This document shows, in pieces, positions 32,483 to 43,355 of a stretch of 64,000 nt of DNA. Every line of letters starts with the position of its first letter. Within the stretch, counting starts at the first letter, position 1. The notes below the pieces were generated by a model. The model had not been told where the DNA came from. It was given only the letters and a program-made list of their open reading frames with translations, and ran no database searches. Source of the DNA: Closterium sp. Naga37s-1 (taxonomy: Eukaryota; Streptophyta; Zygnematophyceae; Desmidiales; Closteriaceae); contig CANJKZ010000770.1 in the NCBI GenBank assembly GCA_947471745.1, positions 1 to 64,000 of the forward strand, read 5' to 3'. Position numbers and translations under genes: made by a program.

Positions 32483-34952
32483 ATGGGGTCGGCGGACAGA
32501 TGGTTGGAGTCGCCGGTGGGTCCGGGCGATATCGTGTCGCGCAGCCATTGGATGCCGAACGGAGCCATCAAGCAGTGCACCAACCCTGCTTGCAACCGCG
32601 AGTTCAACCGTAAAGAGCGGAAGTAGGTCGTAAGCAGGCGATAATCGTGATCGATAGGTCCTAATTAGTGATCGCTGCCTTGATTCATCCCCCCCCAGGA
32701 GATTCTCTCAACTCGATTGTATCGCCTTTACTCGAGCACGAGCCACGGTTAAAATCTTGTTTCGTTCGTTCCTGAATGAAAACCCGTCCACTCAACTCCT
32801 CTCTTTTCCCCCGTTGGTTCCACTCCACAGGCACCATTGCAGGTGCTGCGGGAACGTGTACGGTATCGAGTGCACCCAGTGCATCCTGCCGCTCAACCCT
32901 ATCACCGCCATGGTACGTTCCACGTACAGCCCGATTCGGGTCTCTCGTCGCGAGTGAACACTGCGACGCCGGCAGGTTTCGTCAACACTCATGCGAAAGT
33001 CTCCCACCTCCGTCATTTCGTGAATCGGTGTCGTTATGATCCAAAACCACGTGCTTTTTGTTATTTTGTTTTTTATTTCTCGATATTTCCGTTACCTGCA
33101 GATCGAGGAAGGAGGAGAGCCATCGAAAGCCTGCGTTTTGTGTTTCGAGGTAACCACACACTATGATCTTCGCTTATTGATCAGGCTCTTTGCTTCGTCC
33201 CCTTTCTTGCCTTTCCCCGCGTGCCCTTGCCCGCTGTTTCGCTCCCTGTTCGTAGCACAACCTAACCCTGCTTCTCGTTGATAGCTTACGACGCTTCGTT
33301 ACAAGCTCCCTCTTCTCACGCCAACTGCTTCGTTTCCTCCGTGTCCGCAGCGAGCGGTCGAAGAGGGTTACCCGTTGGGTCGCTTTCTTCACAACGGCTC
33401 CTCCGACTCGTTGGTCTCTGTCGCCGATGGCGACGATAACGACGGCGACGGCGATAACGACGAGGTTGACAATGAGGAGGAGGATGACGGTGACAACGGT
33501 CGCCATCGTAGGCACTATGTTGACGACAACGATGACCGTTATACTCGTTATAATAATCATCGTGACGATTATGGCGGTGCGATCTCCGACGAGGATAACG
33601 CGGAGGACTTCGCGTCGGATAGACGTCACAAGGCGATGCCAACGCGTGCGAATCGCATCCTCGGGAATCCCGAGGGCGCGGACGTCAGCAGGGCACGAAA
33701 CGACCACCTGTGTGACGACGGCAGCAGTCGCAGCTGGAGCTGCGAAAACTGGCGAAGCAGCGGCGACAGGGACGTGCTCGGAAGCAGCAGAAACGGCGGT
33801 AACAAGATCTACGGAAGTAGCAGGGAGCAGCAGACACGGGATGTCAGCCCGAGCGAAATCTCGGGAAGTCGTCCGGGAGCCATGGTTTTTGACAAGTGTA
33901 GGAGCTTGGATCACAGAGACAAGGTGGCTGCGCGAGTCTACACGCGGTTTTCGGGCAGAAGCGAGCGGAGCAGCAGCGGCAGAAGCGGCCGGGACCTCTC
34001 TCCGCGCGGCGGCATGGATAGCGCTCATAGTGGCTATGGCGCTCATAGTGCCACTAGTGCTCATAGTGCCTCTAGTGCTCATAGTGCTCATAGTGCCTAT
34101 AGTGCTCGCGAGAATCTGCAGATGAAGGAAAGTGGTTCCGAAGTGTATAGAAAGATCAATACTAGGGGGACTGGTTGCAACGGGGACGACAGGCTTGAGA
34201 ACAGGTACAGCAGCGACAATCCTTTAAATGTCACATACAACAGAAGCAGAACCCTAGATGTCAGCGGTAGGTCCGCCGCCGCCGCCTCCGCCAGGCGACC
34301 CCCTTCCAGTAGCAGACCAATTAGTCTACTAGCGAGTAGTTTATTGGCAAATAGTTCCCATAGTTCGCATAGTTCGCATAGTTCACTAAGTGCCAGTAGC
34401 GGTGGTGATGGTGTTGCCAAGAGTTGGAATGAGGCTGCAGGCGGGGGTGGGGGATTCGGTGCCGAGTTTGGGAAGAGCAGGACGCTTGACAGCAGCGACA
34501 AGGACGCTATAAGGCGTACGTACGGTGCTGCTAATAGGGCTACCGGTGCTGCTGCCGCCATTGCTGCTGCTGCCGCCACTGCAGCTGCTGCCAGCACTGC
34601 CTCTGGCGTACCAGTGCCGCCCACTGGCAAGGCGCGCAGGCAGGTCGCATCAGCCTATCGGCACCTATCCATGGATCTAACGGACAGATTCGGCGACCTC
34701 TCGTCGCTGCTCGTAGAGCCGTCCGATCCGAACCACCTGTCGCTGCTCTCCACTGGTGGTGGCCCGGGCGCTTCTGGTGGGTATGAGAGGCATGAGTCGA
34801 GTCTGAGGGCTGCTGCTGCTGGTACTTCTCCTCCTCTAGGGCTTTCCGCTGCTTCTTCTGCTTCTGCTGCTGGTGCTGGTGGTGCTGCTGGTGTTGCTGG
34901 TGCGCGGTCAGGGCTGGGTCTGCCTCCTCGCAAGGATCCCAAGGCACGGGGA

Positions 34953-34997
<45 letters not shown>

Positions 34998-35102
34998 TAT
35001 CAGCATCAACAGCAGCAGACGCATCAGCAAGAGCAGCACGTGTTTTCCCAGCAGAGACCACAGCCACTACATGTGTGTTACACACCCAACCAGAAAGTTT
35101 AA
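32483..35102 (+). CDS. Gene 2: atypical FYVE zinc finger protein with low-complexity tail
   Basis: The model joins 32483-32622, 32831-32912, 33102-33149 and 33351-35102 (2022 nt, 673 aa), all GT-AG with consistent phases. The domain spans residues 23-95: an N-terminal WMPN; CTNPAC; the FYVE signature RKHHCRCCG; CTQC; and KACVLCFE. It gives eight candidate zinc ligands (C32, C37, C50, C53, C61, C64, C85, C88). FYVE domains bind phosphatidylinositol 3-phosphate on endosomes. Residues 96-673 are low complexity: a Asp/Asn/Glu-rich stretch, SAHSA and SSHSSH repeats, Ala and Gly runs and 13 Gln. A conserved-looking island reads QVASAYRHLSMDLTDRFGDL (about 517-536). The ATG at 32483 follows CAG, so it could instead be an acceptor with exons further upstream. 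The start is uncertain; the FYVE call is strong. Confidence 0.8.
34018..34101 (+). repeat. In-frame 9- to 12-bp repeat, GCTCATAGTGCC type
   Basis: About eight copies encode AHSA/AHSG-like repeats in the tail of gene 2. A related GCATAGTTC repeat lies at about 34352-34392. Confidence 0.8.
34956..34994 (+). repeat. CAG repeat encoding 13 Gln in gene 2
   Basis: Thirteen uninterrupted CAG codons, followed by a Gln/His-rich end of the protein. Confidence 0.9.
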
Positions 35103-36177
35103 AATAGTTGTTTAGACACGTTTGACCGCGCACAACCACACTTCACCTTTCATTTCATAACGCATACACGTTTTTGTTCTTTGCGATGGAGGGAAATACG
35201 ATTGGTTTCCAACGGTGCAGGTCAACCGAGGGTAGCAGGCTTGTTTCTATTGGTTCAAAAACAATCGCGGCGATTTTTTGCCACGCGTCAAAGAATCCAC
35301 CACGCGTACACCTAGACAAGTGGTTTTGCTCGAGGCCCCATAACCAGGGCCCCGTTATGGGTGAGGGTTACTTTGTCCTCACACGGGACACGTCAGCAAA
35401 ACAACGAACCAAGGGCTGGGCACTCAGCCACTCTGACTGCTGCGAAGTCGGGCGACTGATCCTTGGGCGCAGTTGGGGGCCGAGCCACGATCACACGTGG
35501 CTCGGTCGATAGCTGACACAGCCCGAGCCCCAGCTCGGCTGGGACCACCTGACCCAACTACACCAGGGCTGTGCCAGGCTGACGCAGCACGCACTTTCAA
35601 CTGGTTACCCAGCGAAAAGAAAATCTGGCGCGCAAAAACCTGACGCGCCAGAATTTCTGTTGTGCGAACAGCAGAAGCGAAGTATTACACCCACCTGAAA
35701 TGTTTCGCGCTGACAAATATTGATCCACCTGCAACCTCCAAATTTATCCACCCTGTGTGCACCTGGACAGACCCGACCGTTGAACGATCTGTCCTTGCCA
35801 GGGCCCACGCGCGATTGATCGTATTTGCAGATAGGCTCCTCGCAGGTTGATTGGGCGATACTTTACAGATTGGATTAAACGGCCATGATGAACCGTATGT
35901 GCAACGTTTCCTATCTGTATAGTGAATTTCTCTGACATATTCAACAATACTCCCAACAAGCATCGAAAAGGCAATGCCCTTGCGATTATGTGTTATGGAG
36001 TATATAGACTGAAGGTACCCTAAACTGTACCAATTTCGCGTAAATTATGAACGATTTCGTTACAAAGTGTAGCAGATGTGTGATTCTAATTCCACTACAA
36101 CACTAAATTTACCGAATTCCAACGTAATTCATACGCCAGCTTATTTCAGCATTTTATGTTAAGAATCCTATGATATT
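35103..36177. other. Intergenic region downstream of gene 2
   Basis: No gene is supported. Two short perfect hairpins are visible: CCGAGCCACG (35480-35489) with CGTGGCTCGG (35496-35505), and TCTGGCGCG (35624-35632) with CGCGCCAGA (35644-35652). They may belong to a decayed repeat. The region's beginning should include the 3' untranslated region of gene 2. Confidence 0.5.
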
Positions 36178-36322
36178 TGTTAAGAAACCAAAGGAAAGTA
36201 GGAATGAGAAAGAGGAGAGTTTCACTAGCAAGCAGTTGAGTACATATAGGAAACCCTAGATTGGGCTGTACTCACTATTGAGTACCCCACTGCAGGTTAG
36301 ACAAATACAACATATTCTGACA
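36178..36322 (-). mobile_element. Solo LTR of the element D family (145 bp)
   Basis: On the minus strand it reads TGTCAGAATATG...TTTCTTAACA and aligns along its length with the LTR of element D (for example CTGCAGTGGGGTACTCAATAG). It is flanked by a perfect target duplication ATATT (36173-36177 and 36323-36327). There is no interior, so it most likely formed by recombination between the two LTRs of an insertion. Confidence 0.93.
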
Positions 36323-37722
36323 ATATTGTCATGCTAAAGCTTTTCATGAGCTGAATGCGCAAAAAATACAACAAAATATTTAGATATCATATTAAATGTT
36401 TGCACTTACATAAATCTACATCAACTAACACGATAAGTTACACTTCGGGAACCTTTATACAAGATAATGGAATCAACCATCGATGGCAGAGGCAAAAATT
36501 TGACCAACCAGACCGTGCAGGCGTGGAGCTTTGCGACTGACCAAGATCTTCACAGCTACTTCCAAATCTGTGCCAAACCTACAACTCACCACCCATGCCT
36601 CGAAATCAGGTGCGACTTCTCGGACTCGCGCTGGAGAACACACAAACGATACGGCCCCGAAGCATCCAAAGCGCAAACCATTGGCCAAAGCCAATGGTTT
36701 GCAAACCGAAACGACTGGTTTTACCCAACCAGTCGCTGGCAACTGGTTTCCGATACGAAAGCGAGAAAACATAGTTTCGCGATGTAGGGCAGCAGCCCGC
36801 GCTGCGCGGATGGCGCGGATGCAGGAACGAGTGAGAGCGCGAGCGCTGGGAAAGGTGAGAGGTCGGGCGGGAATGAGAGGCTCCGTTGGGAGGGGTACGG
36901 GATGGTGAGATGGGTGGGAGGGGCGGGTGGGAAGACGCAGGGATGGGAGGGCGACGAGGATGCGGTGGCGGCGGGTGCAGCGAGGGAGAAGGCGGGCGAA
37001 GAGGGGACTCGGCGCAGCGGCGACGGTCGAATGCTTCGAAGGGGAGTGCCATTGGACAGGGCAGGAGCGGAGGTGGCCTGGGGGGGAGCGGGGTTGGACC
37101 ACGGAGGAGTGGGGTAGACTGGAGAGGAGTGGCATCAGTTGTGGTCGTGGTGGTATGCGTGGCAGTGGTGGCGGTGGCAGCTGTAGTGGCATCAACGGAT
37201 GATGCGGAAAAAATGGGTGTGGAGGATGCAATTTGAGTGCAAGACGATGGAGGGATACCCTCCTGCTACGGCTGATGGTGTTGTTGTCGTTGTTGTTGCT
37301 GCTGCTGCTACTGCTGCTGTTGCTGCTGGTGCTGCTGTAGTCGCTGCATCTGCATCTGCTGGATCTCCACTTTCGACCGTGTCACAACGTCCTGCGTGGC
37401 CTGAACATTACACAAAATTACACGTGAGGTCCATTTAAAAGAATGTTACGCGTCAACGTCCCTCACGTAACACTAACAGTTACATAAGCCCACAATGTCA
37501 GAACCCTCATCAAACTCACGTGCAGAAGCGACAAGCGTTGCAGAATGCTGCCGCGCGGAGGTGACGGCGACCGAAGCACAGATCTTCAAAGCCCTCCCGC
37601 GTTCGCACAATAAGCATCAGCACCGACGAAAAACTCCAAGACGTTGAGCTTCTCAGCCGTGCCGCAAGCCCTCTACGTGGCACCTCCCTCCGTCGCCTCC
37701 GTGATAGCCATAGATCATAACG
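36323..37722. other. Region without supported gene
   Basis: It contains two adjacent perfect hairpins (12-bp stem 36673-36684/36691-36702 and 9-bp stem 36712-36720/36727-36735) and a GTT/GCT trinucleotide-rich stretch (about 37275-37350). The Pro-rich frame on the minus strand (36473-37231) and the Gly-rich frame on the plus strand reflect purine/pyrimidine skew. I see no family motif in either. Confidence 0.45.
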
Positions 37723-38171
37723 TCACGGATTTTGCGAAATTCTCGTTCGCAGCGTTGCCTTGGCCTCGTCACTCCTCAAATTCGAATTCTCCACGTCGAC
37801 GCCCGGCTTCAAATTCCGCAGCCAGGCCTTCCCAGCGCATCTTTCCCGCGTCCGCCATACCGGCCTTCCCAACGCATCTTTCCCGCGTCCGCCATACCGG
37901 CGGAAGCCGCGGGAGCGTGAGTGTGGGATGGGATACTTGAGTCTAAAACCGTTCAGTGCTCGGTAATCTATGCACATGCAAAACCCCTCATCCTTTTTCA
38001 ATTTGAACAGTATCGGTGCGGCGAACGGTGATGAACTCGGTTGGATGAATTTTATCTCGAGCAAATAATATAACTGCTTCCTGAGTTTCTCCAGCTCGGG
38101 CTGTGTCAGTCAAAACTGTCGCTGTACGGTTGGCTGTGCTCCCAGTTATAGCAATATTTTGTGGTCGTGTG
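37723..38171 (-). pseudogene. Ty3/gypsy reverse transcriptase N-terminus, element F
   Basis: The minus-strand frame contains LEIKFIQPSSSPFAAPILF, then CIDYRALN and KYPIP, the hallmark start of Ty3/gypsy RT. Read leftward from 38171 it is preceded by a TQPELEKLRKQL linker. It joins the gag-protease fragment at 45448 once element E and one copy of its GTGTG duplication are removed. The frame degrades soon after the first RT motifs, so the rest of pol is lost or unrecognisable. Confidence 0.83.
37827..37900. repeat. 37-bp tandem duplication
   Basis: Two copies of a unit starting CCTTCCCA and ending GCCATACCGG (37827 and 37864), differing at one position, inside the decayed gypsy sequence. Confidence 0.88.
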
Positions 38172-38301
38172 TGTCAAACATCAATCACATAGCCTGTCTA
38201 GGCTGTAGTGGGGTAGACACTATGGGGTACAGTTTTCTAGGGTTTCATATTTGTACCCAACCCATTTTCCTAATCCATCATTCATTTCCTATTTACTCAC
38301 A
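38172..38301 (+). repeat. 5' LTR of element E (130 bp)
   Basis: TGTCAAACATC...TTTACTCACA. Identical to the 3' LTR. Contains GGGTACA (38225-38231) and TGTACCC (38252-38258) around CTAGGGTTT. Confidence 0.96.
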
Positions 38302-38399
38302 TGGTATAGAGCGGGTTCCCTACTGGGACCGTTCCTTCCTAAGGGCCCACCGTTAAAAGTTTTTTTTTTTACCTACCTGCCCGAAGCGCGCTTTGCGCT

Positions 38400-39165
38400 C
38401 TGCCCTACGCGGCCCCTTTGCGGCCCCCTAGTGGCCTTCTCTGCCTTACGCGGCCCCCTTGCGGCCTGTTGGCGGCCCCCCTTAGAGGCCCCGTTGCGAC
38501 CCCGCCCCGGCCCTTCCCCGTCGCCCGAAGTGGCCCAGTCGCGGCCCCATCGCGGCGCGACCCCGGCCCTGCCCCGTCGCCCATTGCGACCCTGTCGCGA
38601 CCCGGCCCTGACCCTGCCCCGGCCCCGTCGCGGCCCCGTCGCGGCCCCGCCCTGGCCCTCCCGCCGTCGCTTGTCGCGGCCCGGCCCTGACCCTGCCCTG
38701 GCCCCGTCGCGGCCCCGTCCCGGACCTGCCCCGGCCCCGGCCCTGTCCCGGCCCTGCCCCGGCACTGCCCCGGCCCCGTAGCGGCCCTGTCCCGGACCTG
38801 CCCCGGCCCTTCCCCGACCCTGCCCCGACCCTGTCGCGGCTCTGTCCCGGACCTGCCGCGGCCTCGCCCAGGCCCTGTCCCGGCCCTGCTCCGACCCTGC
38901 CCCGGCCCTGCCCCGGACCTGTCGCAGCCCTGCCCCGGCCCGGCCCCGGATCGTTTGCGGCCCGGCCCCGGCCCTGCCCCGGAACTGTCGCAGCCCTGCC
39001 CCGGCCCTCCCTCGGCCCTGCCCCGGCCTCGCCCCTGGTAAGAGCATCGCCGGGCCGAGCCGCGCTGCCAAGCCGCACCGCTCTGCCGAGCCGCCCTGCC
39101 GAGCCGCGCCGCCGAGCCGAGCCGCCCTGCCGAGCCGCCCTGCCGAGCCGCGCTGCCCTGCCTAG
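38400..39165. repeat. GC-rich leader of element E
   Basis: Irregular repeats of GGCCCCGTCGCGGCCCTGCCCC type lie between the primer-binding site and gag. Its first 100 bases nearly match the leader of element D. Open frames over it are artefacts. Confidence 0.82.
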
Positions 39166-39222
39166 CCGCGTCGCTTAGCCAAGTTGCACTGCTACTGCTG
39201 CTAGCCTGCTGCTGCTCCTGTC

Positions 39223-41120
39223 ATGGCTAGTCCCAGTGTTCTTACCTTTGATGCTGAGGGTCGAGCGGTTGACTTCGATGTCTGGCTAGATGATCTGCAG
39301 ATTTTCCTACAGTGCGATAGCAAGGATGGTCTCTCACTGTTCGATCTCACGTCTGGTGCCTCTACTGCCCCTGCTGCTGATGCTGACAGTGCTGTTCGCT
39401 CGCAGTGGCTCACGCGCGATGCTGCTGCCCGCCTTGCTGTGCGTAGTCATCTACCGTCTACTGAGCGCACGCACTTTAGTCAGTACAAGAGTGCTAAGAC
39501 TCTGTACCACGCTGTCGTTGCACGCTACTCTTCCCCTGCCACTGCTGCCCTTAGCCGCCTCATGCTCCCGTACTTGTTCCCTGACCTCGCCGCTTTTGCC
39601 ACAGTCACTGACCTCATTACGCACCTCCGCACTAGTGACACCCGCTACCGCGCTGCGCTTCCTGCTGAGTTCTGCGCCAAGAACCCCCCCCCCCATGTAC
39701 ATCACCCTCTACTACTTAGTCACCCGGCTTCCTGACACCCTTCGCTCCGTCAGGGACCACTTCATCTCTCTTTGCCCTACCACACTCACCGTTGACCTCC
39801 TCGAGGAGCGCCTCCTTGCAGCAGAGACTAGTATTACCACTGTAGGAGCCTCTCGTGGTGACCCTCGTACCCCTTTCTTTGAGGGGTGCTCCCCCGTTCC
39901 TCTTTTGCCCTCCGTTGCCTCTGCTGCTGCTGTCGACCTTGTTGGCACCGAGTCGGTCAGCGCTGCGTCTGCTCCTAGCGAGAGGCACCGCAACGGCAAG
40001 GGCAAGCGGGGCAAGGGCGCTGGAGGAGGTGGCGGGGGAGGAGGTAGTGGCGGTGGAGGCGGAGGAGGGGGTGGGGGTGGGGGTGGTGGCAGAGGTGGGG
40101 GCTTTGGTGGCAGCGGTGGAGGCGGAGGCGGCGGTGGCGGTGGCGGTTGGGGTGGAGGCAGCGGAGGCGGCAGCGGCGGAGGTGGAGCTGGTCGAGGCGG
40201 TACTGTGCAGCGGGGACCCCAGCAGCAGCAGCGCTCTCGTGAGACCCCGTCGCCCCAGCAGCTTCGTGAGTGGTACGCAGGGCGCCAGGGGTCTGGGGGT
40301 GCTGGTCCCTGTACCTACGTCCTGCGCACCAGCGACCGCACTGGAGAGCAGTGTGGCGGCCTGCACGCCATCCAGCGCTGCTTCGGTCGCCTGACTGACG
40401 CCTGGCGTACCCAGTTCCCTGACGCCACTGAGATCCCTCGCAGGGGTGATCTGCTCAGGTCGGGTATAGCTATCTTTGATCTTGACTTTGATGCTATTCT
40501 TGCTGCCATGTATGCTGTGTCTATTAGTGCTGAGGGTGACTGTTACGTGTGTGTTCCGCTTGACCCGGGCATTGAGGCTGCTGCTCTAGGTGCAAGTGAG
40601 TCTGCTGCTCCAGGTGCTCGTGAGTCTGCTGCTCCAGGTACTAGTGCGTCTGCTCTCTCAGGTACCGCGTCGGCTCAGGTTTTGCACACCTTCACCCTCG
40701 ACTCGGGTGCTTCCCGCTCCTTCTTTCGAGACCGCACCACCCTTACGCCGCTCAGTCGGCCGGTTGCGGTCTCCCTAGCAGACCCATCTGGGGGTCCTGT
40801 TCTTGCCCACTACTCCACTGTCCTCCCGTGTCTGGCGGCCCCGTCAGGCTCCCTGTCCGGTCTCTACCTCCCCTCGTTCTCTACGAACTTGGTGAGTGGT
40901 GCTGACCTTCAGGATGGCGGGGTTGACCAGTTCACTCCTGCGAGTCAGCGAGTGACCCACTGCACGTGTGCTCGGACGGGCCGCCACTTGGCCACGTTTA
41001 CCCGCCGACCGGGGTCGAGCCTGTACACACTGACCACAGAGTCTCAACCGGTTGCTGCGTCTGGTCAGGTAGCTGCGTCGAGTCAGGTGTTTGCTGCAGC
41101 GTCTCGGTCAGGTCCTGAGT
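39223..41120 (+). pseudogene. Gag and protease of element E, one frameshift
   Basis: ATG 39223 opens MASPSVLTFDAEGRA and the capsid domain (DVWLDDLQIFLQCDS, LYHAVVARYSSPAT). At about 39683-39693, a run of 11 C shifts the frame. The next frame continues MYITLYYLVTRLPDTLRSVRD, a long Gly-rich tract, PQQLREW, a zinc-binding-like C-x13-C-x3-H-x4-C (CTYV...CGGLHAIQRC), and protease LHTFTLDSGASRSFFRD near 40680-40730. The frame is lost again at about 41110. Elements A and I read NQPPMF at the C run, so E carries an indel there. Confidence 0.88.
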
Positions 41121-42110
41121 CTGCTCCTGTCCCACCAGACCCTCCTCTGGCACCACCGCCTTGGTCACCCCTCCTTGCCTCGTCTCCGAGGCATGGCCTC
41201 CCGTGTCCTTGTCTCTGGTCTCCCCCGGTCCCTCCCTCCCCTTCCCCCGGGGCCTGCCCCTACCTGCGTTCCCTGCGTCGAGGGGCGGCAGCGCGCCGCT
41301 CCTCACTCCTCCGAGTTTCCCCCGACAGAGGCTCCGCTGCAGACTCTTCACATGGACGTGTGGGGCCCAGCCCGCATCCATGGACAGGGTCACGAGCGTT
41401 ACTTCCTGCTGGTGGTTGACGACTACTCGCGTTACACCACAGTCTTCCCCTTGCGCAGCAAGGGTGAGGTAACTGAGGTGTTGATCGACTGGATCCGCGT
41501 TGCTCGTCTCCAGCTCAGAGAGCGTTTCGGCTCGGACTTTCCTGTTCTGCGTCTGCACTCCGACAGAGGTGGAGAGTTTTCCTCTGACCTTCTGCGAGCC
41601 TTCTGTCGTGCGGAGGGCATCCGCCAGACGTTCACGCTTCCGGCCTCTCCACAGCAAAATGGGATTGCTGAGCGCCGCATTGGCATGGTCATGGACGTCG
41701 CTCGTACGTCCATGATCCATGCGGCTGCTCCCCATTTTCTGTGGCCGTTCGCGGTTCAGTACGCGGCGCATCAGATCAACCTTCAGCCCCAGGTCTCCAT
41801 GCCGGAGACCTCCCCTACTCTGCGGTGGACGGGGAAGGTTGGTGATGTCTGCATTTCGTGTCTGGGGATCTTGAGCTTTCGTCCGTGACTTGTCTGCGGA
41901 CAAGCTGTCCTCCCGTGCTGTTCCTTACGTCTTCCTCGGCTTCCCCCCTGACGCGCCTGGTTGGCGGTTTTACCACCCCACCTCGCGTCGTGTTCTGTCC
42001 TCCCAGGACGTCACGTTTGACGAGTAGGTTCCGTACTACCGTCTCTTCCCCTACCGCACTGCTCCCTTCCCCCCCCGGTAGACCCCCTCCCCCCTCAGGG
42101 TCCTGCCCCC
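41091..42110 (+). pseudogene. Integrase of element E, broken at its C-terminus
   Basis: The open frame 41091-41888 contains LLSHQTLLWHHRLGHPS (pre-integrase), LHMDVWGPA, VVDDYSRYTTVF, LHSDRGGEFSS, SPQQNGIAERRIG and HFLWPFAVQYAAHQINL. The catalytic acidic residues are present. A shift near 41846 and stops at about 41872 and 42025 break the C-terminal domain (FLGFPPDAP, SSQDVTFDE). The 42025 stop replaces a Ser conserved in B and I. Confidence 0.88.
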
Positions 42111-42116
42111 TCAGGT

Positions 42117-43355
42117 GTGTCCCAGGTAGATGCAGTCGAGCCTGTCGAGGTAGCTGTTGACTCTGGTACTTCTGGGGGTGCTGAGCCTGAGTGTGAGGAG
42201 CCTGGAGGTGCTGGGTCTGGGGGTGCTGAGCCTGAGCATGCGGAGCCTGGGGGTGCTGGTTCTGGGGGTGCTGAGCCTGGGGTTGCTGAGAGTGGGGGTG
42301 CGGAGCCTGCCGGTGCTGGACCTGGAGGTCCTTTGGGTGCTTTGTCCTGGCGGGAGCTACCCTCTCCACAGGAGCTGCGCGAGTGGTTTGCGCGGCACTG
42401 GAGCCGTGCTGCTGGAGCTGGTGGTACTACTGGTGCTGGAGGTTCTACTTCTGCTGGGGGTGCTGGAGCCACGAGTCCCGGAGGTGCTCGTACAGGAGGT
42501 ACTGGAGCTGCTGGGCGTGGTGGTGCTCCTGGTGCTGGAGCTACTGGTGGAGCTGGAGCTGGCGGTGCTGCTGGCGTAGGTACTACTGGAGGTACTGGAG
42601 CCGGAGCTGCTGAGTCTTCCGGTGGTCCTGCTGGAGCTGGAGCTGCTGTGGGTGCTGGAGGTACTGGAGCTGGAGGTGTAGCTGGAGGTACTGGAGCTGG
42701 AGGTGCTGCTGGAGCAGGTGCTCCTGTGGGTGCTGGAGTTGGCACTACTGGAGCTGCTGGTGGTACTGCTCGTGCTGGTGGTACTGCTGGAGTTGGTGCT
42801 GCCGCTGCTGGTGCTGGTGCTGTCTTTGCTGGTTCTGGAGGCGCTGCGCGGCCGCGGCCGTACTTCGTTCCGCTCCTTGAGCAGGTTCTTGGTCTTCCGC
42901 CTTCTTCTGGTCCTGCTCCTTCTTTAGGGTGTCCACTGCCTGTCCAGTCTGAGTCACAGTTACAGCTGGCCTCCCCTCTTCCTGCTCCTTCTCCCTACGC
43001 TGGTCCTACTGGAGGTCTTGCTGAGCGTCGTGAGCCTGAGTCGCGTCCTGCGTCGCCTGTTCGTACTGCTCGCACTAGTCGTCGTGTTCCGCGTCAGTGT
43101 CCTCCTGCGATCCCGAGCACGCATCAGATGGCACTGCGTCCTTCCACTGCGTCACAGCGTGTTCCTTTGCCGTCTCCTCCAGCGTCCTCTCTTCCTGCTC
43201 TTGCTGACTCGGAGTCTGACTCCCTCCGTGCTGCCAGTCCTACTGTCACGCGTTTCCTAGCCACTGCTGCCACTGACCCTTCCTTTGAGTCCGCTTCTGC
43301 GTCTGCCTTAGTTGCCGAGCTTGTTGACTTCGCTGCTCACTGTCGTCTAGACTAA
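42117..43355 (+). pseudogene. Hinge and RT N-terminal extension of element E
   Basis: The open frame begins in SQVDAVEPVEVAVDSG. It runs through Gly/Ala/Glu repeats (units like GGTGCTGGAGGTACTGGAGC, 42180-42840) and reaches RPRPYFVPLLEQVLG, HQMALRPSTASQ and VAELVDFAAHCRLD. A TAA at 43353 replaces the Tyr seen in elements B and I (RLDY). The hinge is much longer than the integrase-RT linker of typical plant copia elements. Confidence 0.83.

Noticed and set aside
33174-34091. 305-codon minus-strand frame
   Set aside because: It is antisense to the large last exon of gene 2, whose frame is supported by the FYVE exons and phase.
36473-37231. 252-codon Pro-rich minus-strand frame
   Set aside because: It reflects strand skew and trinucleotide-rich sequence. 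No domain and no gene-like context.
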